Source of the DNA: Eublepharis macularius
Taxonomy: Eukaryota > Chordata > Lepidosauria > Squamata > Eublepharidae
DNA: 64,000 nucleotides
Assembly (NCBI RefSeq): GCF_028583425.1
Contig: NC_072801.1
Location: forward strand, 66,169,766 to 66,233,765
Direction: 5' to 3'
Every line of letters begins with the position of its first letter. The stretch's first letter is position 1. This document shows, piece by piece, positions 23,701-34,740 of the stretch. The notes under the pieces are model-generated. The model was not told the origin of the DNA. It ran no database searches and was given only the letters and a program-made list of their open reading frames with translations. Both the position numbers and the translations under genes were made by a program.

Positions 23701-26700
23701 CAGATACATTAGCTTGTAGTTACCCTTATCCCTTTCAATTAGGAACAGTTTTTGTTAATACAGTTCGATCAATTTTCTTTTTAAGCTTCATGCCCTTTAA
23801 GTTTAGTAGGAAACATATTTGTGATGTAACTTTTTTTCTTCCCAAAGACAAAGGGAGAAAATTCTCAGGTAAGAATGATTTTGACAGGTCAATGCCATTA
23901 CCAAGCTTAAGCAAAAAAAGTCCAGTAGCACCTTTAAGACTAACCAATTTTATTGTAGCATAAGCTTTCGAGAATCACAGTTCTCTTCATCAGATGATGA
24001 AGAAAACTGTGATTCTCGAAAGCTTATGCTACAATAAAATTGGTTAGTCTTAAAGGTGCTACTGGACTTTTTTTGATTTTGCTACTACAGACTAACACAG
24101 CTAATTCCTCTGGATCTATTACCAAGCTTGTGTCCCTTAATGTTGCCTGTTGATACCTTTGGTGCCCACTCCACCTGTCTGCCCCTGGGAGGCTAACTAC
24201 ATGGTAGCATGTTACATTTACCAGAGGGATATCCTTGGGTCTGGCAGAGAGGTGTTTTCTGAAGGTCTGTTTTTTTCTTGGTATCTGTTTTTTTCAGTTC
24301 TGATCATGACCTTGGTAAGTACACAGAAGGGGCTTGAAAATTTCACCCATGTCCTTTTCCCATCCTGAAACTGCCCAGAGTAGTGCTCTCTGTCCTACTA
24401 TGGAAATGCAGTGTGATCTTAATATATGTGCAGTACTCATAGCAAATAAAGCATTCCCAGGCCTGTTACAGGAGAATAGTTCAGAGAGATCTAAGAGCCG
24501 TCTCTCCAAGAAATGTGCTTCAGTTCTGAATTGGAGCCCCATGCTCCAGAGAAGCACAGAACTTTGGAGTCTGCCTCTCTACCCCATCCAGGACACCTTC
24601 AGGGGAAAAAAAAGGTCTGTTCCTGTGGTCCCAGGGAGGCAATAGAACGACACAAGATGTGGTTTCCAACTGCAATCAAACCACATATTTTTCTATTTGT
24701 AACATTCTCAAAATTTATCCACATCCACTATTTGGGATGGGTACAGGGCAGGCACCTTGTTGATGGCACCTTCCCGAGAAGTCACCCTGGACTGGCTGTT
24801 TTCCACATCAATAGGAGCAGCAGGAGGGATGAGAAGATGGGCCAGATCAGGGGCTACAGTGAAGAATCCCTTCAAAATCCTCAAGCAAGTGTAAAGTAGT
24901 CTCAGGGCCAAGCTACACATGACGAATGACACTTGAACGGCAAGTGGATTGAGTGGAGGGCAAGTGAACAGGGAGAAATACACTTGCCGTTCAAGTGTCA
25001 TTTGTCATGTGTAGCTTGGCCCTTAGATGCACAGCATGTAGAAACCTTTTAGGGAGAATATTGAATGTTGGGTATGGGTGAGAGAACACTGTAGATCTAG
25101 TCTAGCTGTACACATAGAGATAAGACTTTGAGCAAGATGCCACTCTGGAGAGAGACAACTAAACAGAAATGTTCCAGAGGGCATATCATAAAGAGATCAG
25201 CAATACAGTATAATGAAACAGTTATGAAGTGCTCTCTTATTAGGGAACAGGATTGCAGTCGATTGCCATGTTTATTGTATTTATCATCTTACTTTTACTT
25301 AAGGCTTTTTAAAATAACAATATTCATCAGAGTGGTAAGCTGCAGTACTGCAGCCCAAGCTCTGCTCACAACCTGAGTTTGATCCTGGCAGAAGCCGGGT
25401 TCAGGAAGCCTTCCATCCTTCCAAGGTCAGTAAAACGAGTACCCAGTTTCCTGGGGGTAAAGTGTAGATGACTGGCAATGACAAACGATACTGTAAAAAG
25501 TCTGCCAAGAAAACATCATAAAGCGACGTCCCCCCCCCCCCAGCCATGGGTCAGTAATGACTCGGTGTTTGCACCTTTACTCTTTTTATTTGTCAATTCT
25601 GTGGGCCAAACTAAATGTAATGGCAAACTCTGCTGTTTGGGATTCCATACAATGGCCACCACTGGTTCACTGTGGCCATTTTAAGGTGTTTTAAAATGCT
25701 GCAAGGGTCCAATTCTGCTCAGGTACACAGTATAGAGCTTTCCCCCTCCCTGCCTTTTCAAGAGCCAAAGCAACATGTGGAGGTGATTTAGTATGGCCCA
25801 GGGTACCAGCATCTGTTTGGGGGGCTCTCCCAAGTTCTGAGGGGAGAATTGATTGACATTGAAACAACCTTACATATGAATATTGGGACTTTTTATGTGT
25901 GCAAATCTCTGTAATCCTAGTGCAATCATATTTAATCTCAATGCTTTGTGATTTCTGACTGAACTGTTTTCTGTGGTTTATAATCTTCCTTGAGTCTCAG
26001 TAAGAAAGGCAACATATGTGAAGCAAATAAAAAGAGTTCCTGTGGATTGTAGAAAACATAATATCTCGCCAGCTGTCTTTGTTAACATCAGAGAAGTGAT
26101 ACATATATTTTAAGGAGCAGTGAAAAGAATGCTGCAAATTGTAGAATCACAATCTGATCTCAATGTGTTTGTCCACTTTTGTAAATTTTGCTTCTGCAAT
26201 CTAGCTGGACTCTTTTCTGAGAACAGTTCGCTTTAATAATACTGCTGGGGATGAAATTTTCTTTGATGAAAGAGGAGAATTGGCCACTGGATATGACATC
26301 ATCAATACAATTGCATTCCCCAATGAATCCTTCCAAAAAATCCGAGTTGGAAAGATGGACTCCCAGTCGCCCGTAGGCCAAGAGTTCAGCATTAATAGAA
26401 GTGCCATTGTATGGAATCCCAAATTTAACCAGGTCTGTATTATGTTAATTAACTGTATTTTTAAATTTTATTTTACAAAAGGTTTATATTACCTTTCTGC
26501 CTTCACAAGGGGCACTAAGATGTCAGCTAATATCTATAGTAAGATCACGTTTTGAAACCATTAAAACCAACAACAACATATCATTAACACAATTATACCA
26601 GAACTGAAATACATACAAAGACTTGAAAAGAGAGCAAGTTTGGTGTAGTGGTTAAGAGAGGCAGGACTCTGATCTGGAGAGCTGGGTTTGATTCCCCACT

Positions 26701-29700
26701 CCTGCACTTGAAGCCAGCTGGGTGACCTTGGGTCAGCTCTCTCAAAGCTCTCTCAGCCCCACCCACCTCATAGGGTGTGTGTTGTGGGGATAATAATGAC
26801 ATACTTTGTAAACTACTTTGAGTGGGTGTTAAGTTGTCCTGAAGGGTGGCATATGAATTAATGTTGTTGTTATTAAAACATTGGGGAGGAAGGAGGGATC
26901 ACTGAGGAAATGCCAAATGAAACAAAATCACCTTCACTAGCTGTCAGAAGATGGACAGATGAATCTCCTTGTAGTAAGAGTTCCAGAGTTTTGGTGCCAT
27001 GATAGAGAAAGCTTTCTTCTAGGTTGCCACCTGCCTAATCTTAGAAGGTGGGGGAAAACCAAAGTAAGGCCTCCAAAGATAACTGTAGTGGTCAGATAGT
27101 TTTATGAGGAAGAAGGCAGTCCTTTAGGCATGTTGGTCCCAAGACTACAAGGTGTTTTAATGATATACATTATAAGATCTGTGATCATTCTTTTTTTCCT
27201 GCACTATAAGCACTGTGGAATCATACAGGGGCTTCACTGATATGAAAAGAAAAAAAAAACCAACTGCTCCAGGTCATTTTACACAGGATAAGTGGATGAG
27301 GCTTCAAGGAAAACACTCTGCTTGCTCCGCAGAGAATGAAAAACATGTATTGGCCTTCCCTATTTTGTTTGTACGAAAAGAATGTATTATGATGACTTAA
27401 TCTGATGCAGAGCTTGGTGGTCTGAATGGATTCTTTGAACTTGAGGGGTGAAACTGTGTCTTCCCCCACTTGATCAGCTTTCAGAGATTACGGACACAGA
27501 AATTTTAAGTATGCTTCCCTGATACTTATGAAACTATGGAGTTTATGGGAGTATGTTAGTCAAAAATCTCCAAATTGCACAATTAGGGTTACCAACTTCT
27601 GATTTGGGATATTCCTCAAGATCTGGTAGGTGGATGCTGAAGAGGGCAGGAATTAACGAGGGAAGGGACCTCAATGTGGTATAATGCCATAGAGTCCACT
27701 TCACAAAGCAGCCATTTTCTCCAAGGCAACTATCTGTGTAGTCAAGATTAGTTGTAGTTTCAGGAGATATTCAGGCTCTATCTAGAGGTTGTTAACCCTG
27801 TGCCACTTGGAAATAATTTTGTAGCTGTTGATTGAGTAGGTCTTTTTAAATCCTGCCCTTCACCCTTCTTTCTGGCTGCTGTTAGGTAGTCCCATCTTCA
27901 AAGTGTGTCAAGAGTTGCCAACCTGGATCCAGCAAGATTGCTATGGAGGGGAAAGAAGTCTGTTGCTATAGTTGTACTCGGTGCCCTGAGGGGATGATAT
28001 CAGTCCAGATTGGTAAGGAAGGGGATGAATGGTTATTTTATTTATGTTATTTAGAAACCGCCCTTCTCATTAAGACTCAAGGCAGATTACAAAGTGCAGT
28101 TCAATTCAATCAACATATGGGACATTCCATAAACAATACAATAGGGAAGGGGATGTAGAAATTTTGAAACAAGCAGAAATCCAATACAGAGCTGAAGCAA
28201 TGCTGAAATAAACCATAAACGGTTTTGTGCAGGATTAAGGAAGAAGTTATTTAAGAGAAGGACAATGAAAACATGAATGAGAAATACCTACTGTGTGAAA
28301 GAGCCATGAGGCAACAAGAGTGTCAAAAAGATTTCAAACAAAGAGAAAAATGGCTGAAATGTTAAAAGAAGCTCGCAGACTCACCATGGGCTGAGTTGCC
28401 ACCGAGGGTGAGGCTGAGGTAGAGGTGTGGCTGGGGAAGGAAGAGGAGGAACATCAGGAGGCCTCTTCCGCAGAGGGTGCAGCGTGATTGGCACCATTTC
28501 AGTGATGCTCGGGCAGCAGCAGGACACTTTCCTGCCCACCCACCACTCAACTGGGGCAGCAGTGGGCCTGTCACAACATTAAGGATTTGGCAGTTTTGAG
28601 GCATTGTTCTGGATCCTTAAGGGGTGAGTGCAGTAGGTGGGTGGCTCACCTTTGCAGAAAAGGGAGGCAAGGGCCAACTAGCATGGCTGGTGGTGGTGGT
28701 GGAACACAGCTTTCTGTCCCATTGGGCCAGCCTTGGGCTAGAGCGCTATGCATCGAGCAGCATGGGGCCTTTCGATGCCAGTGGAGAATCCATTGCCCAT
28801 ATGCCCGGCCAATGCTCCAATCTGCTGTATTCAATAAAGTTGTGGCCATTCCAACCAAAGCAGCGGTGTCTATGTGACATTCACCGGAACCTAGCCAGAA
28901 AATAGCACATAGGTAGCAACAACATGTAGCCTTTGCCCCAGAAGTCTCTTCCAAGATAGATCATAAAGAAGACATTTCTTAACATGGATTTCTCAGAATG
29001 CATGTTCTCTGTAGCAAAACTAACCTCATTTTCTCTAATTCACCTTGAACCTCAATGGGCTCTAAATAAGCTAAATAAATAAACTGATTTTGCTTCTGAA
29101 TATAGTGGTTAAATGGCTGTACTGCAAATCACCACTCCTTTACTTTGATTCCCACAATTGCCATGAACTCTGAAAGGGGCCTTGAGAAAGCCGCTCCTCT
29201 CAGTCCAGCTCCCCAGCTGCATTATGGGGTTAATAAGAACACTGAATTTGTTCACTTCTCTGTGTGGGTCACTAATCTGTCCAGAAGTGCAGCATATAAG
29301 CACACTGTTGCTTAATATTATTGCTTAATATTATTATCATTGTGTCCGGCGACGCCGGCCTTTTGTCCACCCTCACCACCAGCCCTGCAGCAGCAGGCAC
29401 CCCCTTTAGGTCCTGCAGCACAGCCTCTGGCAGTACCTCAGTTGCAGGAGCCCCTACAGGCCTCCAGGCCTCTCCCACCCTTAGGCCAGTTGCAGCCGAC
29501 GCCCAGGCACAACTCTGGGGAACAGCCTGCAGCCACTCAGCAGACTCACCTGTCTCCTGCAGTTGCCCAGATGGCTACACTTCATCCAGGCTCACAGGAG
29601 GTTGCCATCAGCACAAGGCAGGCAGGCGCAGGCCCCAAGATGCCAAGGGAGCCACTGGGGAAGGTTCAGAAACAGCAGGGGCGAGCCAGGCAGAGAGCAG

Positions 29701-31049
29701 ACCAAATGCCACACCCTAGGTGGGGATGGAGGGGGTGGAGCCAGGAGACTACAGAGTCTACCCAGCCCTCCTATCAGATAGGCTGGGAGCAGGGCCAGTC
29801 AGGGAGACGGGGTGATGATTGGGGCCAGAGCCAGGGAGGTGGGGCCAGGGGAGGCCTTTAAATTCAGGTTCCTGTGAAGGCCGAGGAGGATTTTGCAGGG
29901 AGAGACAGCTGGAGCGTGCTGCTACTCCCAGGGCAGGAGAAGGAACAAGGTGGTGCAACCCCCTTCCCTGCCCATCTGAGGCCGGAGGACACCTGCCTGG
30001 AGAGTTGGTAGGATGGCAGGCCATCAGGAGAGGGTGCCAGTGAGGGAGGATCCTCACACATTGATAGAACAAGGAGAGATACATTCTAGTTAAACTAGAA
30101 TAAAATCTGTGTAAAGAAGATCTTCTTATTGATTTCAGATGCTGACCAATGCCAGAAGTGCCCAGAAGATCAGCATCCAAATGAAAAGCAGAACCGATGC
30201 ATTCCTCGAAGCATTGTTTTCTTGTCCTATGGAGAACCATTGGGAGCAGTACTGACTTCCTGGGCCCTTTTATCTTTCTTGACCACAGTCATGGTGATGG
30301 GGCTCTTCATTCTGCATTGGAACACACCCATCGTCAAAGCCAACAACAGGAGCATCACCTGCACCCTCCTGGCCTCTCTCCTGCTCGGCTTCCTTTGCTC
30401 TTGTTTGTTCATTGGTCAGCCTGGGAAGGTGACCTGTCTTCTGCGACAAACTGTGTTCTCCATCACCTTTTCCATCTCAGTTTCATGTGTGTTGGCCAAA
30501 ACAACCACCGTGGTTCTTGCCTTCATGGCCATGAGGCCAGGAAACATGATGATGAAGTGGGCAGGGAAGAGACTGCCAATATCTATAATAATTCTCTCTT
30601 CTCTCATTCCAATTGTCATCTGCACCACCTGGATAGCCACCTCTCCCCCCTTTCCAGAGCTTGACATGCACTCCCAGATGGGTCAGATCACAGTGCAGTG
30701 CAACGAAGGCTCAGAGGTCATGTTCTGCCTAGTCCTGGGCTACATGGGCTTTCTGGCCATCACCAGTTTCACTGTGGCATTCCTTGCAAGAAGGTTGCCT
30801 GACAGTTTCAATGAAGCCAAGCTGATCACCTTCAGCATGTTGTTGTTTTGCAGTGTTTGGGTGTCTTTTGTCCCTACCTACTTGAGCTCTAAAGGGAAAT
30901 ACATGGTGGCCGTGGAGATCTTCTCCATCTTGGCTTCGAATATGGGGCTGTTGGGCTGTATCTTCCTCCCCAAATGCTACATTATTCTAATGCAGCCTCA
31001 GCTGAACACCAAGGAGCAACTCACTTGGAAAAAGAAGAATTACACTTAA
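17526..31049 (+). CDS. V2R-C, complete vomeronasal type-2 receptor
   Basis: This is a complete six-exon V2R: 17526-17755, 21047-21338, 21978-22814, 26205-26432, 27886-28012 and 30139-31049. The join is 2625 nt, 874 codons plus stop, with all phases consistent and no internal stop. Expected layout: signal peptide (about residues 1-28), Venus-flytrap ligand domain (to about 530), cysteine-rich linker (about 530-585) and seven helices. V2Rs detect peptide or protein cues at the dendrites of vomeronasal neurons and signal through Go and TRPC2. The start at 17526 was chosen because it directly precedes the hydrophobic signal segment; an upstream GTG is unlikely. Introns 1, 3 and 5 carry many repeats. 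It looks functional, but expression is unknown. Confidence 0.92.
19138..20948. mobile_element. hAT-like element interrupted by an L1 fragment
   Basis: The terminal inverted repeats are tggaagtgggcacaaactg and, reversed at the right, taaaggtgggcacaaactg. The flanks gtttgaac (19130-19137) and gtttaaac (20949-20956) form an 8-bp duplication with one mismatch, as expected for hAT. Left and right halves match the element at 16038-16416; the middle is an L1 insertion. It lies in V2R-C intron 1. Confidence 0.7.
19230..20690 (-). mobile_element. 5'-truncated L1 fragment (ORF2 C-terminus)
   Basis: The minus strand encodes the end of an L1-type ORF2 in broken frames. It includes the C-terminal cysteine motif [18 protein letters not shown] and ends in an A-rich tail (T-rich on plus at 19230-19260). 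The flanks gcccatttct and gccaatttct form a near-perfect target duplication inside the hAT-like element. It is another L1 lineage than the one at 55101. Confidence 0.8.
21047..21338 (+). CDS. V2R-C exon 2
   Basis: The exon is 292 nt, with acceptor ttgcag and donor cacag|gtatgc. The one-base entry completes a Trp codon with exon 1. It reads [20 protein letters not shown] and ends [12 protein letters not shown], the first lobe of the ligand domain. The matching exon is at 51226-51517 in V2R-D. Confidence 0.9.
21978..22814 (+). CDS. V2R-C exon 3 (ligand-binding domain)
   Basis: The exon is 837 nt (279 codons), phase 0 at both ends, with acceptor attag and donor gcat|gtgagt. It contains [39 protein letters not shown] and [20 protein letters not shown], the core of the V2R Venus-flytrap domain. 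It is entirely open, in contrast to V2R-B. Confidence 0.93.
22930..23155 (-). mobile_element. tRNA-derived SINE, reversed
   Basis: The reverse complement starts gagccccgtggcgcatagtg, followed by a B-box-like gagttcaatccc and a body shared with 14932-15180. It lies in V2R-C intron 3. Confidence 0.8.
23909..24117. mobile_element. Retroposed inverted dimer (hairpin) with target duplication
   Basis: Two arms of about 80 bp are inverted copies: aaaaaaagtccagtagcacc at 23913 and its reverse ending at 24074, with almost no loop. A single-copy tail (ctactacagactaacacagc) follows. Flanks 23897-23908 and 24118-24129 are both attaccaagctt, an exact 12-bp target-site duplication. It therefore inserted as a unit. 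The monomer motif (ggtgctactggac) is a common vertebrate retroposon tail. It lies in V2R-C intron 3. Confidence 0.75.
24904..25024. mobile_element. Palindromic MITE, copy 2
   Basis: Same family as 12785-12903: agggccaagctacacatgac at the left and the reversed copy at the right. The arms cover most of the 121 bp. It lies in V2R-C intron 3. Confidence 0.85.
25325..25600 (+). mobile_element. tRNA-derived SINE, 5'-truncated head
   Basis: The body matches the 14932 copy: agagtggtaagctgcagtac, the B-box-like gagtttgatcctgg and gtttcctgggggtaaagtgt. An internal C-run lies at about 25530-25541. It lies in V2R-C intron 3. Confidence 0.75.
26205..26432 (+). CDS. V2R-C exon 4
   Basis: The exon is 228 nt in phase 0, with acceptor ctag and donor accag|gtctgt. 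It begins [20 protein letters not shown] and ends [10 protein letters not shown]. It is fully open. Confidence 0.92.
26637..26876 (+). mobile_element. tRNA-derived SINE with TTG tail
   Basis: The A box is tggtgtagtggttaagag and the B box gggtttgattccc. The body ends ttgagtgggtgttaagttgt and the tail is TTG/TTA-rich. Reversed copies of this family are at 31160, 31917 and 36808. It lies in V2R-C intron 4. Confidence 0.85.
26935..27180 (-). mobile_element. LINE ORF2 C-terminal remnant
   Basis: The minus-strand frame contains [20 protein letters not shown], a pattern typical of the C-terminal region of L2/CR1-type LINEs. It is short and inactive. It lies in V2R-C intron 4. Confidence 0.5.
27590..27802. 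mobile_element. Short terminal-inverted-repeat element
   Basis: The ends are tagggttaccaac and gttgttaaccct, inverted copies about 210 bp apart. The interior includes ccatagagtccacttcacaa. It resembles a common amniote non-coding DNA element with agggttgccaac ends. There is no ORF. Confidence 0.55.
27886..28012 (+). CDS. V2R-C exon 5 (cysteine-rich linker)
   Basis: The exon is 127 nt, with acceptor gttag and donor attg|gtaagg, phase 0 in and phase 1 out. It includes [11 protein letters not shown] and [11 protein letters not shown] with all cysteines kept. Confidence 0.92.
28030..28230 (-). mobile_element. LINE 3' end, reversed
   Basis: On plus it reads ttattttatttatgttattt and then ccgcccttctcattaagact. 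This is the reverse of a LINE 3' terminus also seen at 52046-52180 and, more degraded, near 45360-45410. It lies in V2R-C intron 5. Confidence 0.55.
28360..28905. other. GC-rich stretch of unknown origin
   Basis: Base composition is clearly richer in G and C than the flanks. An AATAAA lies in ttcaataaagttgtggccat near 28828-28850, as in the end of some LTRs. No protein motif was recognised; open frames here look like composition artefacts. An LTR or retroelement origin is a guess. Confidence 0.35.
29340..30060. other. GC-rich stretch ahead of V2R-C exon 6
   Basis: This is a sharp GC-rich block starting at tccggcgacgccggcc, rich in Pro/Gln/Ala-like codons in every frame but with no known domain. 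It lies in V2R-C intron 5, ending about 80 bp before exon 6. It could be retroelement-derived or a local GC island. Confidence 0.35.
30139..31049 (+). CDS. V2R-C exon 6 (seven-transmembrane domain)
   Basis: The exon is 911 nt from acceptor ttcag to the TAA at 31047. It shows [43 protein letters not shown] and [13 protein letters not shown] in order, with seven hydrophobic segments. The stop position matches V2R-A and V2R-D. Confidence 0.94.
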
Positions 31050-31159
31050 TTCTGTATCTCTCTTTACTTTTGAAATATTTCCTTCTGGTATAAGTTTGAT
31101 GATACTAAGAAGAGAAAGGGATGCTGCTCATGTGACTGATACTCATGTCAAGGTGTTCA

Positions 31160-31285
31160 TCACAACAACAAACAACATTTGATTTATATACCACCCTTCA
31201 GTACAGCTTAACACCCACTCAGAGCAGTTTACAAAGTGTGTTATTATTATCCCCACAACAAACACCCTGTGATGTTAATGATTGC
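31160..31285 (-). mobile_element. tRNA-derived SINE, 3' part, reversed
   Basis: On plus it begins with an acaacaaacaac tail, then atttgatttatataccaccc and cacccactcagagcagttta. This is the reverse of the 3' half of the 26637 SINE. The head is missing. Confidence 0.75.
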
Positions 31286-31389
31286 TTCTGTTACATGTTA
31301 ATGGGATCTGAACTTGCTGAGAGAGAGAGAATCTATACAAATCTATGATGTGGCTCATTTAGAATCCTGCTGAAGTTCTAATAATCACA

Positions 31390-31790
31390 TCTCAAAAAAA
31401 AAAAAGAACTTTACGCAGCTAGAAAATGTACAGAAGATGGCAACCAAGGGACTTGGACCACCTTTTCTATGAGACTTTTCAGTTTAGGAAAGAGATGACT
31501 ATGGAAGGACATGAGAGAGGTTTAAAAATCATGCATGGGGTAGAGCGAGTGGACAGAGATAACTTTTTCTCCCTCTCCCATAATCCAAGAACTTGAGGGC
31601 AACCATTGAAGCTGGTGGGCAGTAGATGCAGAATGGACAAAAGGAAATACTTCTTTACACAACAAGTGTTTAGGCATAGACTGCTTCAAAAGGCGATTCA
31701 TGAAGGACAGAGGACAGATCTATCACTGGCTACTAGCCATTATGACTAAATGAAGCCTCCACATTCAGAGGCAGTGAATACCATACCAGT
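31390..31790 (+). mobile_element. CR1/L3-like LINE remnant
   Basis: The plus strand matches the familiar ORF2 C-terminal/3' region of CR1-L3 elements: gacatgagagaggtttaaaa, atgcatggggtagagcgagt and ctttttctccctctcccataa-like text. It is inactive, with stops throughout. Confidence 0.65.
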
Positions 31791-31916
31791 GCCAGTGCCA
31801 GCAGGCAACTTCAAGAGAAGGCCATGGCCTCCCTGCCCTTTGTGTGGCATAGAAGCTGCTTGTCCACTGTGTGAGACAGGATCCTGGACCACCGGTCCAA
31901 TCCATTAGTGCTTTTC

Positions 31917-32075
31917 TACCACCACCACCACCACCATTTGATTTATATACCACCCTTCAGGAAAACTTAACACCCACTCAGAGTGGTTTACAAAGTGTGT
32001 GAGGTGGGTGAGCGCTGAGAAAGCTCCGGAGAACTGCAACTTTCCCAAGGTCACCCAGCTGGCTTCAAGTGGCCA
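31917..32075 (-). mobile_element. tRNA-derived SINE, reversed, with CCA tail
   Basis: It starts on plus with a (CCA)n run, then tttgatttatataccaccct and continues to cacccagctggcttcaagtg. It is a partial reversed copy of the 26637 family. Confidence 0.75.
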
Positions 32076-32089
32076 TTCTGTCTTGCCTA

Positions 32090-32465
32090 CTTTAACACCC
32101 CTTCTTTCTTTCCTCCACTCCACCACTTTTTACCCCTGTCTTCCCCCCTCACTTCCTGTTACTCTTCCTCTCTTAACCCACCCACTCCTTCTCCATCTCT
32201 GTATCTCCCTGGCCCAAACCCATTCTGTCTCTTAATTCCTTTAAAAACCTTTATCTCTTCACTCCTTTACTCTTTCTCCCTGTCCACCACCTGATGTCAC
32301 TCTTACCCTCTTAATCCACCCACCCATTCTCCATCATTTTACCTCCCTGTTCCCAGTCCATTCTGTCTCCTTTCCCCATGAACCCTTCCTTGTCCCCTTC
32401 CCCTCTTTTCTTTGCTTCTTCACTCTTTCCCCATCTCCACCACCTCCTCTCACTCTTTCCCTAGA
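32090..32465. repeat. Pyrimidine-rich tract with imperfect tandem units
   Basis: About 375 bp on plus is almost only C and T, with recurring pieces such as cttaatccacccacccattc and cttcactctttccccatct. It has no coding sense. A strong purine/pyrimidine strand bias is visible directly. Confidence 0.6.
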
Positions 32466-32800
32466 CCTATTAACCCCCCAAACCTTTTTAACCTCAAATA
32501 CTGGGAAGTTGGTATATTCCTCCTTAAATGTGCGGCGTGGAAAGAAGAGTAATGTAGGTAGGAAGGGCGATCTGTGGGCTTTCTAAAGGGGCACACTCCT
32601 AGTTTTAACTGTTCCAATTGAAAGACTGTAACATCCAAAAAGTGAATCTCCTCTGTGCTGCCCTGCCAGGTAAATTGTATGTTAGTGTCAATCCCATTCA
32701 TCCATTGCCCTAATGTGAAATAGAATGAAAGAACTTTGGAAATTATGTATTCAATTGTAGCTGAAAGTGTGTTCAAGGAAAAACACTATTTTTAAAATGA
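32450..32800 (-). mobile_element. Penelope-like element, reverse-transcriptase fragment
   Basis: The minus-strand frame contains EIHFLDVTVF, then FRKPTDRPSYLHYSSFH and HLRRNIPTSQYLRLKR. This is the conserved end of the reverse-transcriptase region in Penelope-like retroelements. The frame ends soon after, and no nuclease domain follows in this orientation. Confidence 0.75.
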
Positions 32801-33589
32801 AGTTAGTAAGAAAAGCATGAAACAGTTGATGGTTAGAAGGAAATGGGATTATTTTCATGCAATTAATTAAATTTCCTTTTTCTCTTTCAGTCAGAATAGA
32901 CATCCATTGTCTCATGAATATAGATTTTCTGGGAGAGGTTTAGCAGCTGGGTTGGATCCTGGAAGAATAGTTCAAAGCCTCATTGTACCCTGTTCTCCCA
33001 TGACTGGAAAGTGAAGCAAAAAATCCACTTGGAAATAAGTGTAGCAGTTTGAGGACAACATTCAGGTGAAACAAGAAGGTTTGTTTAAGTAAAAATAGAA
33101 ACAGCTTAGAAAAACCATGCTACTTATGACTAAGGTGAATTCAAACAAGAGTTGCCCCAAAGTGGCTGAAAACCAGAGGGAAATCATGGTGGGCAGGTAC
33201 TTATCTTTTCAGTGTCATGCAGATGCTACGACAGTCTGCCAAAACTCTATGGTTTAACCATAGAGCTTTGGGCAAACACTAGAGCATCACCTTCTCTCCC
33301 AGGTTGCACTAGAAATGATGTCATAGCATTGGCATTGACACAAATCACCTCTTCATTTCCCTCAGCATTTTCTTCCTGCCCCCAGATAAGTGGCTATGGG
33401 TGGAGCTGGCTGGAGGCAGGAAGTGTCCTGCTGAAGTAGGAAACCTAGTATTTCCAGTTCCAACCCAATATTTCCATTGAATTGAATGAATCCCTTCCCC
33501 TTGCCAGGAGCAGTTCTCAACCCTAATTTAAGACCCAGGAGGGTTTTTTTTAACACAGGTAATAGGGCTGTGCTATAAAGAAATGCCCC

Positions 33590-33790
33590 CATAGATTTTT
33601 AAAATAGGGGAACCTCCTTGATATTAATGACATGAGATAGCCAATTTTGAGGTGCACAAGATTTCTTGCCAAAGACAATGAACTTAGATTTTTGATTGTT
33701 AACTATCAGGCTTTTTTCTAGGCAGTAGAAGACAAAAGCCTTTATCAAAGACAACTGGTATTAATGATTGGAGAAGATCAGCAGCAGCAA
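33590..33790 (-). mobile_element. Non-LTR reverse-transcriptase scrap
   Basis: The minus-strand translation gives a segment like LIVNNQKSKFIVFGKK, which follows the catalytic site in many LINE reverse transcriptases. It is too short to assign to a clade. Confidence 0.4.
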
Positions 33791-34139
33791 AAAGTAAAAT
33801 AGGAGGTTAAACATAAGCCATAGAGCAACAATCTTGGATGGAAACTTCAGAATCACACCACCCCCCTGATGCACTCCCTGCTGTAATGAGATTACTTTGG
33901 AGAGTTGGAAAGAAGCCATTTACTCTCCTGCTGCCGTTCTTCCCTTGGCAGGTGGGCTGAAGGGATGTGGGGGTCATCGGCTGGCAGAATAATCAGGGGC
34001 AGAGCTGCTAGTATTTTAAACATTTATAACATTTACATGGACTAGGTAAACCCCTTCTGTTGCATTGTGTCCTTATTAGCTGTTGCCTGGGCAGCTAACC
34101 AATATGTGACCTTGATTTCATAGCAAAAGATTGAAGCAG

Positions 34140-34740
34140 ACTATGGGTTCCTCGGGAGCAAGGGCGGCACTCTAGCTTGGAGCCCAGATCCCGTCTTCTG
34201 AAGAGCACTGAGGTCAGGGTTGCAGTCTCGGTAGCTGTGTCCAGACTTATAATTAGCAGAGAAGCAGATGAGCCCTGCAGAGCGATTGAAGGAAAAATAC
34301 TCTCTGCTTAGCCCAGGACTTAAGGATCCTGAAGAACATCAGCTGGAAAAGAAACCTTGTCTTGTAAAGGGCTATAGACAGATGGAAACCGGGCGGCCAG
34401 CCTGGCTTTTCGTCTTCATTGAGCTTCCTCCTCAGAGGCCCACCATCCCTGCCCCTCCTTCCATGTCCTGGGGGCTGGTCATCTGGGATATGGCCCTACC
34501 ATCAGTGCCATGGCGTCTGGCACTTTAGCAGCAGCATCAGGTGCTGAGCCTTCAGGCCAGGGTCCTTTGCCTGAAGCCTCAGGATCCATGGGCTCTGGAA
34601 CTGGTGTGGGTCTAGTGCTTTCTGGTGTCCCCAGAGTCCCCATATCTGCCCCGAGGGTAGCCTCCTGTTCCTCCTTCTCATCCTCTGAAGTGCCTGCATC
34701 TGAGACCAGCCCAGGAGGTGTCATGACAAAGTGAAAGAAG
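34140..34740. other. GC-rich stretch in the convergent spacer
   Basis: GC-rich, low-complexity Ser/Gly/Ala-type frames are present on both strands, none with a known domain. The start ttcctcgggagcaagggcgg and the sharp edges suggest an inserted retroelement part. I cannot name it. Confidence 0.3.

Noticed and set aside
26637..26710. tRNA genes at SINE heads (also 5693, 14932, 22930, 25325, 36808)
   Set aside because: A- and B-box-like segments are present but no full cloverleaf or acceptor stem is seen; the same heads recur with identical non-tRNA bodies.
29340..29861. 173-codon open frame in a GC-rich block
   Set aside because: No domain, no convincing start and low-complexity composition. 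GC-rich DNA gives long frames by chance.
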